This document shows positions 1 to 11,990 of a DNA stretch of 64,000 bases, piece after piece. The notes under the pieces were generated by a model, which was given only the letters and a program-made list of their open reading frames with translations, ran no database searches and was not told the DNA's origin. The stretch's first letter is position 1; every line of letters begins with the position of its first letter. Origin of the DNA: Cryptomeria japonica (lineage: Eukaryota > Streptophyta > Pinopsida > Cupressales > Cupressaceae); contig NC_081407.1 in assembly GCF_030272615.1 (NCBI RefSeq), positions 149,915,744 to 149,979,743 of the forward strand. The letters are read 5' to 3'. The position numbers were made by a program, and so were the translations under genes.

Positions 1-2211
1 TTTAGACTGATTTAGGCACTATGACCTCACTGCAAATTTATCATTTATTGGTTGTTCTTTTGTTGATAGTGACATTTATCACTACTTTCATCCAAGGCAA
101 TCACTTCTTGACAGTCAAAAGGTTGCCCGAGTTCAAGTTATATCATGGAAAAATGAACACAGAGAAGAACTTTTGTTTTTAAGTAACAAGGTATAGATCT
201 ACATTCTGCATGACACTTTTGTAAATCCATGCATATACTGCTCTTATATATAATTTACTTTGTTAAAGAAATGCTTGTTATTATTATTCCAAAGAGGTTT
301 ACCTCGGCTGGGCATGATTTGAAGGAAAATCTCTCCTCGCATAGGTAAGGAAAGAAAGCATCTAGATCCTACGTGTAAAACTTATATCCTTTCATAATCA
401 TGCAAGCATAACTTTCACAATCAAAGCCAAGTCTTGTCCAAAAAGCTGCAACTTCCCCATCAAATGGGGAGGTAACTCCCCCAAAAAAAGCTTGGCATCA
501 TGCCCTCTAAGGGAACTTCATTGTTGCAAACTAAATTGTATGCCTTCCATGACCATTCAAGAATCCCTTAATAGTGGCCCACACTAAGAGTGGCAATATA
601 TAACTATCTAGGTACTCTAATATTCCTTCCTCCCATCCCAGTGCAACATACCAATGCACAAATGACCATAGATTTGTGGATATAGACAGTCCACATTCAA
701 GTCATCTCACTATAGCCAATTGATGCAGGGGCATCTTCAAATTCAAATCATGGGATTCTTGAAGAATCAAACTCCTCTTGATTGGTTTTTAGGTTTTGAA
801 ACACTTAAGGATAGTTTTGGTTTATTTTCATGTTGATGTAATAAGTCACCCCACCTTGTAAGCCTATGCCCTAGGTAGGTGTGTTATAAACCACCTTGGG
901 TATATGGAAATTGGGGTTATTCATGCCTTGAAGGAATTTTTAGTGCATTTGAAGAGTTTTAAGTGTCTTAGGGGTCAATTAGTGTTTAGGTGTGTTTAGG
1001 AGGACAAAATGTCAAAAGTTGTCAAAAGTTGTCAAGCAACTATGACAACTTTTAACCCAAAATTGCAACTTCCTCCAAACTGCCATGTTGGTTTCCAAAT
1101 TTAGTTGATAACTATTTTAAGGGTCATTAAAGGTCGAATTCCAACGTTTGGCAAGGTTGTTGAAGGAAAATGAAAGTTTTGTGAACAAAGAAACTAATAA
1201 AAATCTGTCTTTTTCCTAAATTTTGTTTCTATTTCCCATATTTCGTACAGTACGGCTTTCTCCAGGGCATAAAACCTCTTGAATATGAATTCACATGTCT
1301 TACCTTTCCAATGAAACAATTCTGAGCCTCTAACTCTTCTAGAGCCATGAGAAAAGTGGTTTTTTGTGAAGGTACCTCGGATTTGATAGTCTACCTAGGG
1401 TTTGACAGCAAATATGAGTTTTTCTTGCTGATAACTCATGGGATTTGTATGGCCTTTGGGGTGAAGAAAGTGGTGACAATGTACTTTAATATTTCAAAGA
1501 CCTTTTGCAGGGAAGTGATAGGTAAAGGCAAGGGTTTGAAGTTTTAGAGGTGGGCATCTCTATGTGACCACCTTGGCTGGGTATGCATCCGACCCCACAA
1601 ATGATGATAGCGGTAAAACCAAGGGCTATAACTTGGTAATTTATGTTGTATCCATGTTCCCCACATGTCTCAGGTCTTACTTTGCCCAGGCAGCAGGTTT
1701 TGAGTATACTTCCTTTGTTAAGGTGGCCTAATTAGGGCTATTAGGCCTAGAAGTGAAGTTGGGTTTATAACCCTTAGACATTGGATCTTCCCAAACCCTT
1801 TTGGAATCCTTTGTAACTCACTTTAATTAAAAAAAATCCACTCTTAGTTGCAGAGGTCTTTTGATAAATTAACAAGAAACCTTAAGTTTTTCAGACTGGC
1901 AGGGCTACTAGGCGTGACAGGCCTAATTGTAGCAGCAGTACTAATTTTTCTCAATACATCATGTTTGATGATTGGAATAGGTCTATTAACCCTATAGGAT
2001 AGTAAATAAAGGTATTGGAGGTCTCCATTGCCTTAGGAAGCGTGTGTCCACCTTTGGTTGGGTGTAGTGGCCTTTGAGTCCTGAGAGACTTTTGTGAGAC
2101 ACTGTGGGATTGGCATTGTCCAGATGGCTTAGTATGGGGAGAGGTATGAAAAAAATAAAATTGAAACCATTCCAACCCTTGATGTCTTTTTAGAAGTTGT
2201 AGGGTCCTTTT
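1..2211. other. Intergenic, LTR-like repeat debris
   Basis: I find no convincing gene here. The ORFs present are short, lack recognisable motifs and are not supported by codon pattern. From about 760 to 1700 the texture (repeated AAGTTGTCA words, long A/T-rich leader-like stretches) resembles conifer LTR sequence, but I could not find a matching second LTR. A short perfect inverted repeat at 1024-1053 is listed separately. Confidence 0.5.
1024..1053. repeat. Short perfect inverted repeat (hairpin)
   Basis: The 11-base word AAAAGTTGTCA at 1024-1034 is followed after 8 bases by its exact reverse complement at 1043-1053. The word GTCAAAAGTT also occurs twice in tandem at 1011-1030. No function is assigned. 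Confidence 0.7.
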
Positions 2212-5140
2212 TTGGGGTTCTTGAGTGAAGGATCTTGTCTCAGCAACAAGGGCTCTGCATCACCAATGGGTGGATTAAATCCATACAACTGCGTAACTTG
2301 TAGATCTAAAACAATGACGCATGTAAAAATCATCATCACATCAATAATGGGCAAACTTAGATACAAAGAAATACCGTATGGATCTCATGACAAAGACACC
2401 AAATCAACTCCAAATCCGATTTGCCAAACAATTCCACTAGTTAAGGAATCCATCAAGAAAATATTGTAGAGATTATGAGGGACTAATGATTGCATACCAA
2501 CATCTCCTCAATGAGAAAGTTGCAAACAACCTCCTTGAATCATGCACTAAACATGCATGCAAACCGACAACTATCTTTCATCTAGAACCACCTATTGATC
2601 TTTTTTTATGCACCACGAACACAATAAAATACCAAGGTATTCTATCATCTCTTGAACAAAGAAACTTTGAATGCTAAACAAAGTGTTCAATCAAACCAAC
2701 TCCAAGGTTTACAATACGAACTATGCAACTTAATTGCATGGGATAGACTTAGTGAATATGGTGTGATTTTACTGGAATCACAAGGGGGCTTACATTTTTC
2801 TTGAACTCTACCGGAACTTTGACTCTACACTAACTTGCTTGGAAAATAAAAGACAAAAGAGATAAAGGGTTTAGAGATCTAATTTAATCCTAAGAACAGT
2901 GACAATAAAGGATGATGATTTGATAGACGAATTCCATAATCAAGCTTTGCTTTGCCATGCAGAAACAAGTACACAAAACTAATGCAATCTTCTAAGGAAT
3001 AACGAAGGGTTTTCATATCATGAACATTCATTCAAATACCCAGAACTAGCACAATCTAAGTGAACATTCATAATTGAACTTATGCTTAATGAAGTTCAAA
3101 CTAACCGTACATTGCAACTTACAGCCAGCAAATTACAAATAGTATGAACAGGAATTCCATCAAGAAATCATCACATTTCTCCATTGCAATATATGAAATT
3201 TATCTAAACTTGAGAAGTAACAAGAAGCCATGCAACATGTAGAAATTACACGTAGAAATCCACCATGCTTCAATGAAGATCATGTATTAAAATCAACAAG
3301 TCTTGGCAACAATTCCTTCTTTCCTCCTACTCTACTATGCTTGCTATCTAACTGGTATCTATGAACTATTAATTGTTGACTAGCAACTATTAACCTTTAC
3401 AAATGAAAAGGCTAGGCCTTTTATAGACCCCCATTATAATGAATGACCCAGATTGACTATCAAATCAACAGTCGAGATAATATAGTGAAATCCTAATTAG
3501 GGCTTGTTATAACAAACTCCATTGTAGCCAATTAAATAATTACATTGAATAGGACACACGTCCACCTTGAATTCTAACCAATGAGGAAATAGGTTAGGTA
3601 TGCTTGAACAAGATTTGATGCATTACAATGTGTCACTAGCTCATTCATTAGATGAATCAAGTACGATGAACTTGGACATGTCAATGTGGCTTCACTTGAT
3701 TAGGTTGACGATGATTGGATGCCAACTCAACTTGCCAAGTCGATCATCACAAAGCTTATGTGATTGAGCAATATCTCTTGATACTCAACGTTATCTAGTT
3801 TTCTCAACATGATGAAGGTGGTGGGACATATTCCAAAATTGTATCATCTAGATGATCAAGTCCTTAGCTTTTGATTAATTCTTCTGAAACTATCTACTTG
3901 ATCATGTTTGTGTCCTTCCATCTTCCTGATAGTTCTTGATCCTTTTATGTGACCGTGTGCTTAATGAAGTATGTGTTTGATGGTGCTTGGTCATCCTTTT
4001 GTTGCATCTCCATACCGATGATGCTTGCTTCAACTTCATGGTGCATATACTTGACTTGAATGGCTTGCTTTGATGAAATCCTCTTTGAGATTCAAAAATC
4101 TACCTCTTTGTGGGGTAATTCACCTTGGTGAATATGTTTGATATAGACTTTGTAATGCCTAGGCTTGATGTAGAACCCACTTATTCTTGATCTATCCAAC
4201 CTTGATCACCTTTGTAACTCTGACTTGAATACCTTGATCATTGGTGATTGATGTCTTACATATGGCCTATCGTGTTGTAGATCCCTTCATTTTAAAGCAA
4301 TCCTTATTGATTTCTCCTTATTCTACTGATTGCTATTCTTGGATTTTCGAAGGGAATGCAAGATAGTCTTCTGTTTCTTCCTTGTTGAATCCTCATAATA
4401 TCTTGATCATCATTTGACATTGTCCTTGCGCCTTGAGATGCTCCTTCCTTTGTATTGCATTGTTGAAAGCTTTGAATAGGTTTAGCTCCTCATGTTGCCA
4501 TCCTAAACTCGTGAATCTTGGTGTTGATATTGATGTGAAAACCCTCCATGATGCCAATGTCCTCTTTCATGCCTTGAAGCCTCCTTTCATCAAGTGTCTT
4601 CATCCTTGCATTGAAGCATGATGTTGGCATGCTCTACATGTTGGGTAAGGTGCTCTTTTCCTTGTAATGAAGTCCTCATGACATCCTAAAAGCAAGAAAG
4701 AACATATCATGAATGAAATGAAAAACAAATAATGCATCACAAATAAATTTAATCTGATTTTATACCCTAATTCACAGACCTGCTCCCTAATTCTTCTCCT
4801 CTTAATTGGTTGCAAATTGAATTTGATGAGCATTTGATCTTTGTTTTATATGCTTCCTTTTTACCTTTGCCTTCATTTCACCTCCATAGGTCGGCCAACC
4901 CAATAATTGTTTATTAAATTCATAAATTTACCTTCCTTCTAGCTGACTTAAGGTGCTCTTCTCTTGCTGAGTGGGTTTGGACTCCTCTCATGCACAGATT
5001 TAGGCGCAAATAACAAGAAGGTTTGCACAGATTGGGGTCAACAATGTAGAAAATTACTGATTTTATCCTTTAAACGTTTGCATTTTTCCTCAAAATAAGG
5101 CCAACTTAGGGCTATTTTACCCCCGAGTGGGTTTGAAAGG
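2212..5140. other. Non-coding, probably LTR/UTR of a minus-strand retroelement
   Basis: No gene is visible and all ORFs are under 90 codons without motifs. Read on the minus strand, the part around 3300-3600 looks like an LTR promoter region: a TATA-like box (3415-3425) followed by a leader-like stretch. The plus strand from 3600 to 4620 is rich in CTTGAT/GATGA words, as in long retroelement untranslated regions. LTR ends were not identified, so the element class is open. Confidence 0.35.
3415..3425 (-). promoter_or_regulatory. TATA-like box, minus strand, in LTR-like sequence
   Basis: The minus strand reads TATAAAAGGCC, a strong plant TATA-box match. It lies upstream of a leader-like region running towards lower coordinates. 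It may be an LTR promoter; nothing in the window shows what it would transcribe. Confidence 0.35.
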
Positions 5141-5160
5141 CTCATATGCACAGACTAGAG

Positions 5161-5330
5161 GTGAGAGAGAGAGAGAGGGTGAGAGGAAGAGATAATGACC
5201 TGGAGAGGGTAGAGAAAGAGAAGTAGAGAGGGAGAGAAGAAGAGAGGGATGGAGAAAGAGACCTAGAGAGAGGAGAGAGAAGAGAGATAGTAGAGAGGGA
5301 TAGAGAAGAGAGATAGAATAGAGATACTAA
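5161..5330. repeat. GA-rich polypurine tract
   Basis: About 170 bases of almost pure purine on the plus strand, dominated by GAGAGA, AGAGGG and AGAGAAG words. It is simple-sequence DNA directly left of the CACTA-like fragment. Minus-strand ORFs across it (Ser/Leu-rich) are artefacts of the repeat. Confidence 0.8.
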
Positions 5331-5359
5331 TGCCAATCTTTTTCTATAAAAAAAAAATT

Positions 5360-5781
5360 TCTGAAAAATCGGCCTACAGTCGAAATTTTGACACCAAAGG
5401 GTAAAAATTCCGACAGAGGAGTGTCGTCGAATGCACAACATCCTCGTCGGAGCTCTCCTAGGTACCATCATAATTCTAACGCCAAAGGTACAAATTACGA
5501 CGGCCTCCAGGAGAGTTCCGACGAGGATTTTGTGCATCCAACGAAACTCCTCTATCGGAATTCCGATGGTAGCCCAAGATTGAGACGGTATTCTTTCTGG
5601 GTATGAGTATCAATGGCGACCGTCGGAAAGGATGGGGCTGATGTCGGAATTGTGACGACCACAAGGATAGTCAGAACTTCCGACAAAAATTTTTCGATGG
5701 CTTTTTTTGTCGGTAGTGCGACTAAAATGCGTCGGACTTCCGACGATTTGCCGTCGAAATTTTGACCCGAATGTACTAGTG
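5360..5781 (-). mobile_element. CACTA-like transposon end with subterminal repeats
   Basis: The segment is packed with short copies, in both orientations, of TCCGAC/GTCGGA and TCGAAATTTTGAC. Read on the minus strand it starts at 5781 with CACTAGTAC, after which the GTCGGAA-type motifs recur. CACTA (CMC) elements in plants begin with CACTA and carry dense subterminal motifs of this kind, so I read this as one terminus. The opposite terminus is not found: the left side runs into A-rich and purine-rich DNA near 5330-5360, so the piece is truncated or rearranged. No transposase is encoded. It abuts gag-like sequence of the Tat retroelement at 5782. Confidence 0.55.
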
Positions 5782-6660
5782 TGAAGACTCATCTTTCACA
5801 AAACAAAGAATAGAGTTGGAAAGAAGACAACAAGAAATCAGAATTTAGAGGAAAGAAGCATATGCAAGACAACAAAGGAAAAAATATGAGAAAGATCAAG
5901 AAGTGACACCACAAGAAACACAAATAGTCATTATTCAATCATCACAAGATCAACAAAATATTAGTTTTATATCAAATATTGAGCAAGAAATACTAAGGTA
6001 TGGAACAACCATAAAAGAACTAATAGAAAATCAAGCAAGAATGACTATTAGTCCAGAAGAAGATGAGTTTGAGAGAAGACACAAGATAGCAAAACAATCC
6101 TCTATGTAAAGTACACAAGTATGCCAACTTCAAGCCACAAATGAATCTATTGAAGTTAACCAAGAAGGAACTTGTAGTATTAAAGATGTATGTGTTTATA
6201 TAATCCATTCATTTGAGGGAAAAACATCAGATGATGAGTCACTTGAGAGCGAATCACAAAATACCATTCCTAATTTCGTTAGAGCTAATTGGAGAGCACT
6301 TGGGAGAGACTATCCTCAATAGAGTCTATCTATGACATTACCTACTCTATGCCAAAATTTTACTATTACATCATGAACCTTGAAACACCCAACAATGACG
6401 ATGACTATGACCTACCCCTGATTCATCTAGAGTTGGTCAATTGGGATAACCTAGAAAACCCTGAATTGGATGTCTTTTCCAATGATCATGATTTAGTCGT
6501 ATATCTTGATGATGTTGAACCATTAACACCTAAGATATCTTCCACCGGTGAATCGAGTACTCCTTCTTGCAATCAGGAGAGTGCCAAACTTTCCAGTCGC
6601 AAAATTAAAATAAAACAAGGAAAAAGACTTAGTATTGAAAACCATTTATGGCAACACTAG
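5782..6660 (+). pseudogene. gag/pro-linker remnant of the Tat element
   Basis: The plus strand keeps long Glu/Lys/Gln-rich frames directly upstream of the reverse transcriptase: a highly charged stretch from 5790, an ORF at 5903-6109 and another at 6289-6660. The latter is acidic and Asp/Pro-rich (for example NNDDDYDLP). No CCHC knuckle or protease DTG motif was found, so assignment as gag or gag-pol linker rests on position and composition. Stops at about 6108 and 6658 break the frame. The 5' part of gag is missing at the junction with the CACTA-like fragment. Confidence 0.5.
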
Positions 6661-6661
6661 A

Positions 6662-7664
6662 TCAATCAAGAGGAAAAATAAAGGATGTATCTGACAGTGA
6701 AAACCTCCCCAAGGCACCAGAAGATGGAAAGTTTGACACCCTCCCTGCATATTTTCAAGAGAGATTTGCTATATTAATAGAGCCAACAGAAGCAATAAAT
6801 ATTGGTACATAAAAGGACCCCAAGTTCCTTCATTCTACTGCATCATTATCAGATGAAGAGAGGAAAGACTACATAGAATTATTCAAACAAAGACAGATAA
6901 CTTTTTCTTGGTCCTATGCAGACATGTCAAGACTTGATCCAGATCTTATCATGCATCATCTCAATGTAGATCCAAAAGCAAAACCAATTAAAAAAAAGCT
7001 AAGGAAGATGCATCCACACATTGCTCTCCTTGTCAAAGTAGAGCTAAATAAACTATTGGATGTGGGTTTTATAAGACCTCTTGCTTATCCAGAATGGGTC
7101 TCAAGCATTGTGCCAGTATCAAAGCCAGATAAAATAATAAGAGTTTGCACCGATTTCAGAGATTTGAATAAAGCATGTCCAAAAGATGATTTCCCACTAC
7201 CCAACATTGATATAATTGTAGACTTATTAGCAGGTCATGACATTTTTTTATTAATGGATAGATTCTCGGGATACAATCAAATAATAATTACCCCCGAAGA
7301 TCAATAAAATACAGCATTCATTTGTGCATGGGGTACTTATTGTTGGAATGGCATGCCATTCAGGATTAAGAATGCAAGAGCAACTTATCAAAGAGTCATG
7401 ACAACAATTTTCCATGACATGATGTATACATTTATGGAAGATTATGTAGATGACATACTTGCAAAATCTCATACAAGGAAAGAACATTTGAACATCTTGG
7501 GCAGGATCTTTGATAGGCTTGAACAATATCAATTAAGATTGAATCCAAAGAAATGTGCATTTGGAGTAACCTCTGGAAAACTTATTAGGTACATTATATC
7601 AGCTCATGGAATTGAAGTAGATCCTGAAAAAAGTCAAAGCTATCATGGAAATGGAGTCACCTAA
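6662..7664 (+). pseudogene. Reverse transcriptase domain (Tat pol), broken
   Basis: This domain copies element RNA into DNA. Recognisable blocks in order are a lead-in ending WSYADM, then RVCTDFRDLNKACPKDDFPLP, MDRFSGYNQI and MPFRIKNA.ATYQR. The catalytic YVDDIL box is present (two aspartates intact), followed by LNPKKCAFGV. The block normally reading MDGFSGYNQI has Gly changed to Arg. The frame is broken by an in-frame stop near 6808 (after NIGT), another at 7304-7306 just before the ICAWGTY block, and a shift near 7660. The DLNKACPKDDFPLP signature is typical of Ty3/gypsy and well matched to the Tat group. Confidence 0.9.
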
Positions 7665-8232
7665 GAACATAAGTCAATTGCGTCTCTACAAGGGAGATTT
7701 CAATCGATCAGAAGATTTTTTGCCCAGCTAGTAGATAGGTGTCACCCCTTCACTCACCTATTACACAAGAATGTTCCATTCAAATGGGATTGGAAGTGTG
7801 AGGAATCTTTTTTGAAAATCAAAAAATATCCGGTGAATCCTCTAGTACTGGTATCACCAATCAAAGGAAAACCATTGTTGCTTTATATCTCGGCAACAAA
7901 TGTATCACTAGGAGCTCTCTTAGCATAGTATAATGAAGAAGGAAAAGAAAGAGCAGTGTATTACATCAGTAGAACACTTGTAGGCTATGAATTGAACTAT
8001 ACATCAGTTGAGAAGACATACCTAGTTGTTGTATTTGCAACTCATAAATTGTGACACTATATGCTAACTCGTTCTATCAAATTAATAGCAAAAATAGATC
8101 CACTTAATTATTTGTTGAGTAAGTCAACTTTGACAGGAAGATTGGCTAAATGGGTCATGATACTAAGTGATTTTGATATAGAATATATTGATCAAAAATC
8201 TATCAAAGGAAAAGTCATTGTTGATTAATTGT
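7665..8232 (+). pseudogene. RNase H domain of Tat pol, broken
   Basis: Downstream of the reverse transcriptase the translation keeps typical connection and RNase H blocks: FTHLLHKNVPFKWD, PLLLYISATNVSLGALL, ERAVYYISRTL, then a LNYTSVEKTYL stretch, and a closing WVMILSDFDIEYI block. Stop codons interrupt it at several places, for example after GALLA and after VIVD. This domain removes RNA from the RNA-DNA hybrid during reverse transcription. It follows the reverse transcriptase without a gap, as in all Ty3/gypsy elements. Confidence 0.8.
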
Positions 8233-8309
8233 CTGAAGCACCCCTGCAAGATGACACACCATTCCACATCGAATTTCCTGTTGCAGACATTCTGATAGTT
8301 AGCACAAAT

Positions 8310-8720
8310 TTTTGGGAGTTGTATTTTGATGGCTCCTATACACAACATGGAACAGGTGCTAGAATTTTGTTCATCACACCTTAAGGACATACAATTCCAA
8401 AATCATATAGACTATGGTTCCCCTGCACAAATAACACTACATAATATGAGGCATTGGTTATTGGAATCAAAATGGCTATTTAATGAAACATCAAAGAATT
8501 GCATGTTTATGGTGATTCACAACTCATAATTAATCAAATAAATGATGATTATCAAACTAAAGATGACAAGTTGATTCCCTATAAACAACTAGTTGAATAA
8601 TTTAAGGTGCACTTTGAAGAAATATTATTCACTCAAATCCCAAGAAATGAGAACAAAGCAGGAGATACAATGGCTACAATAGCATCTCTTTTGCAGAATC
8701 AAGAAAATCAACAACGTTAC
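8310..8720 (+). pseudogene. Second (archaeal-type) RNase H domain
   Basis: After the usual RNase H comes a second one: a start block of the YFDGSYTQHGTGA type, a NNTT.YEAL block, then ELHVYGDSQLIINQI, with a closing IPRNENKAGDTMAT near 8640. The Asp of the first block and the Asp of GDSQ are intact. A second RNase H-like domain between RNase H and integrase marks Tat-lineage elements, so this is the best lineage evidence in the window. Several stops show that it is decayed. Confidence 0.75.
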
Positions 8721-8859
8721 AAATTCCTAGTGGAAGATATCTTGAATCCTGCCACTGAATCCCAAAATACCCACATGATTTGCCATATATCTAGAACCGA
8801 TCAATCCTTATACAACAAAACTTATCGATAGCTAAAGGAGAATATCCTTCCTCCTAACC

Positions 8860-10057
8860 TATCCTGCAATTAGAAAATAAATTTTATCCATCAGTCATCC
8901 CGCTATACTATCATTGTTGATACCCTATATAGAAGAGGTCTAGATAGTACTTTATTGAGCTAAAACAAGAAGAATCTGAGAAAGTTCTTAATGAAGTCCA
9001 TGTAGGTATTTGTGGCACGCACTCAAGTGGTTTAATGTTGGCCAAGAAAATTATTCACTTGGGTTACTATTGGCATACTATGGAGAGAGATTCATTTACA
9101 TATGCTAAGAGATGTAAACAATGTTAGATTCATGGGAACCTCATTCATGCACCAGCACAAGAGCTTCATCCTATGGAAGGATCATGGCCATTCTCTCAAT
9201 GGGGACTTGACCTAGTAGGTAAAATAAATCCTTCTTCTAATGGACACGAGTTTATTTTGACTACTACTGAATATTTCAGTAAATGGATTGAAGCAGTACC
9301 TTTGACAAAGGTGACAGGAAAACAAATATCATCATTCATCCTAAATTATATAATATGGCGTTATGGAGTCCCTATGACCATCATCACTGATAATGGGAAT
9401 CCACTTAAGAATCAAGATGTAAAGGAACTATGTGAGTGATTTTATATCCAACATAGGTTTTCTACACCATATTATTCACAGGGAAATAGTCAAGCTAAGG
9501 CATCAAACAAGACAATCCTAAAAATCCTAAAGAAAATAGTTAATGAAGCTTGTAAATAGTGGCATATTCAGCTAAATCCTTGACTTTGGGTATACAAAAC
9601 TAGCATCCACACACCAACAGGGGAAACTCCGCATTTCTTAGTCTATGGATCAAAAGCCATATTACCAGTTTAAGTAGAGATACCATCTCTACGAGTATCC
9701 TTGAAAGGTCTTATTCCAGAAGAAGAGCAGCGATTCTCTAGACTTCAAGAACTTGAGTTGATCTAGGAGTGTCGCCAAAATACTTCAAATCACTTGAAAT
9801 CATATCAACGGAGAATGGCGAGAACTTATAACCATAGAGTTAAGCCAAGAATTTTCCATATTGGAGATTTATTCTTAAGATAAAATCCACACAATCAGCA
9901 AGATCGAGAAAAGAAAGGTAAATTTGCTCCAAACTAGTTAGGTCCCTTTGTCATGGTAGCACCATATGGTTCAAGAGCATATAGATTATCTATGCCAGAA
10001 GGTGATTGGTTCGATGATCCTATAAATACTATGCATCTGAAGAAATTCTATGCTTAA
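8860..10057 (+). pseudogene. Integrase of the Tat element, catalytic Glu lost
   Basis: Integrase inserts element DNA into the host genome. A degenerate HHCC zinc-finger region around 8980-9160 (ends RCKQC) precedes the core. The core shows WGLDLVGK with the first Asp, ITDNGNP with the second Asp, then a block where the third catalytic residue should be Glu (usually GQAEA.N) but here reads SQAKASNKTIL, so it is Lys. The C-terminal part (GDLFLR, LGPFVMV, SRAYRL) runs to a stop at 10055-10057. No chromodomain is visible, consistent with Tat. Several stops make it inactive. Confidence 0.85.
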
Positions 10058-11990
10058 AGCTATCAGCAGAAAAGTACCAAAAATAGTGAAAATGTAGAAA
10101 AAGCCTAAAAAATCAAAAAAGCGGCAAAAATCCCTAAAAAAATTAAAAAATAATAACAAATATGAAAAAAATGAAATAAATTTAGATGGTGAAAACTTGG
10201 TAAACAGGCGCTATGTAAAAGTGGGTTCTTCCATCTATGAGATCGCTTTGCGCATATATCCATCATATCGCATTCATCTATCCTATCGCATATATCCATC
10301 TTATCGCATTCATCTATCCTCACATATTCATTCTATCTTTCTCATACATTGCTTTGAATCATTAGCAAGAAATATGCAGCTTGTCAAACAAGTTATTAAT
10401 ATTTGACATACTTAGTGTAGTCAATGTCTTAGATTTTATCAGAATTAATCATATCTGCATTGCATCCCACCATGGTTTGGATCATTTTTCATGCATCCAT
10501 AATAAAGTTTGTTTCCATTGGGGGAAAAATCCTAAAATCCTTTTGCTAAGGTGATCTTTTAAATCTTTGAAAATCCAGAAACATTCGAAAAATTAAGAAA
10601 AACTAAAACACTTAGGGTTTTGAAACAGATGATAAACAACAAGCAACGAAGATCAAGGCATTTGTAACAACTGGATTGTGACATTCAGAATACAAAGATT
10701 TAAACAAGAAAGTAATGAAGGATTATCAATGAACATTTATCAAGATGATTATATCAGTTATGACCATGAGAACATATGAATCACACATAAGATTTGATAT
10801 TTATATCTTGATTTTCGCTAATCATGTACTCTATGCAACTCGATGATGCCCATGACTAGAGAAGCTATGATGGGGCATGATTATTTTCTTTGTTTGTTGT
10901 CTGTAGTTTATGTCTTACTAAGGTATGTACTTGTCTAAGGATATGATTGGCAAAAGATCATGGAGGACGTTGTCATTCATGCATGAAAGGGGATAATCCT
11001 TGTCTCTTCTACAAGAAATACTCAAGTCAACTTGATTCATTATATCAAGTTGCTTGTATAAAATTTCTATATCAGAATCCATGTAAGAAATACTCGGGTC
11101 ATCTTGATTCATTATGTCAAGTTGCTTGTATTTTCTTACAAAATTTAAAAGCTCAATGATGAAATCAAGCACTGTTACAAGAAAGCATGTGAAGAATGGA
11201 AGTGTCATTTTAGATAGATTATTTAGATTAATTATCATTTGCATTCATTTTATAATTTGGATTATAAGCGTTCATCCCATTTCATTCAGGGATCAACGGT
11301 CATGAATAAATATTGAGTATACTTGGACAAACAAAAATAATTTGCATTGATCAATTTAAGTTCATTTATCTTTAAAATCACTAGGTTTGCATATTAATCG
11401 TCAGCAGTCATTTTATTAGTTTGCATTCAATCATTTTCATTTCATTGATCATTTGTCATTATTAGTTGCATTAAGTTCATCATCATTTTACATCTACTAA
11501 TCATTAGTTCATTATATCCATTAAAGATCATTATAAAGCATTTATAAAAATCACAATATCATCTCATAACATATGCATATACATTATGATAGGCATCCAT
11601 CACATGAGTCTCATCAAACATATCATTTAAGTTATCATTATAACATTTGCATCCATGATTATCAAATCAAAAATCAAATGCATTTCATTTCATCATCATA
11701 TCATCAAGAGAACATCATATAGATCATCATCATATCATCCATGAACAAAGATCATCATAACATCATTCATCTAATCACTGCATATATAATCTATGTAATC
11801 AATGCATATAAGTCATCATCATATAGAGTAGCATGTATATAATCAATCATGAATGATCACCATCATATAGGGTCCATGTTTGCATATCATCATAAAACAA
11901 TAAAAAGTCCAAGTTTACAATGATATCACCATAATCAATAAAGTAAAAATGTCTCAATGATACAAATACAAGATAAGATCAAGTCTCAAA
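10058..11990. other. 3' non-coding region of the Tat element
   Basis: No plus-strand gene is found. The region is AT-rich and rich in ATCAT/TCATC words, especially 11400-11900. Two local duplications are visible: a 36-bp one around 10251-10322 (word CGCATATATCCATC) and a roughly 75-bp one around 11010-11135 (word CTTGATTCATTAT). ORFs here are products of these repeats. Confidence 0.6.

Noticed and set aside
5142-5537. Minus-strand ORF of 131 codons, Ser/Leu-rich
   Set aside because: It is produced by the GA-rich tract and CACTA-like repeats; composition is purely repeat-driven.
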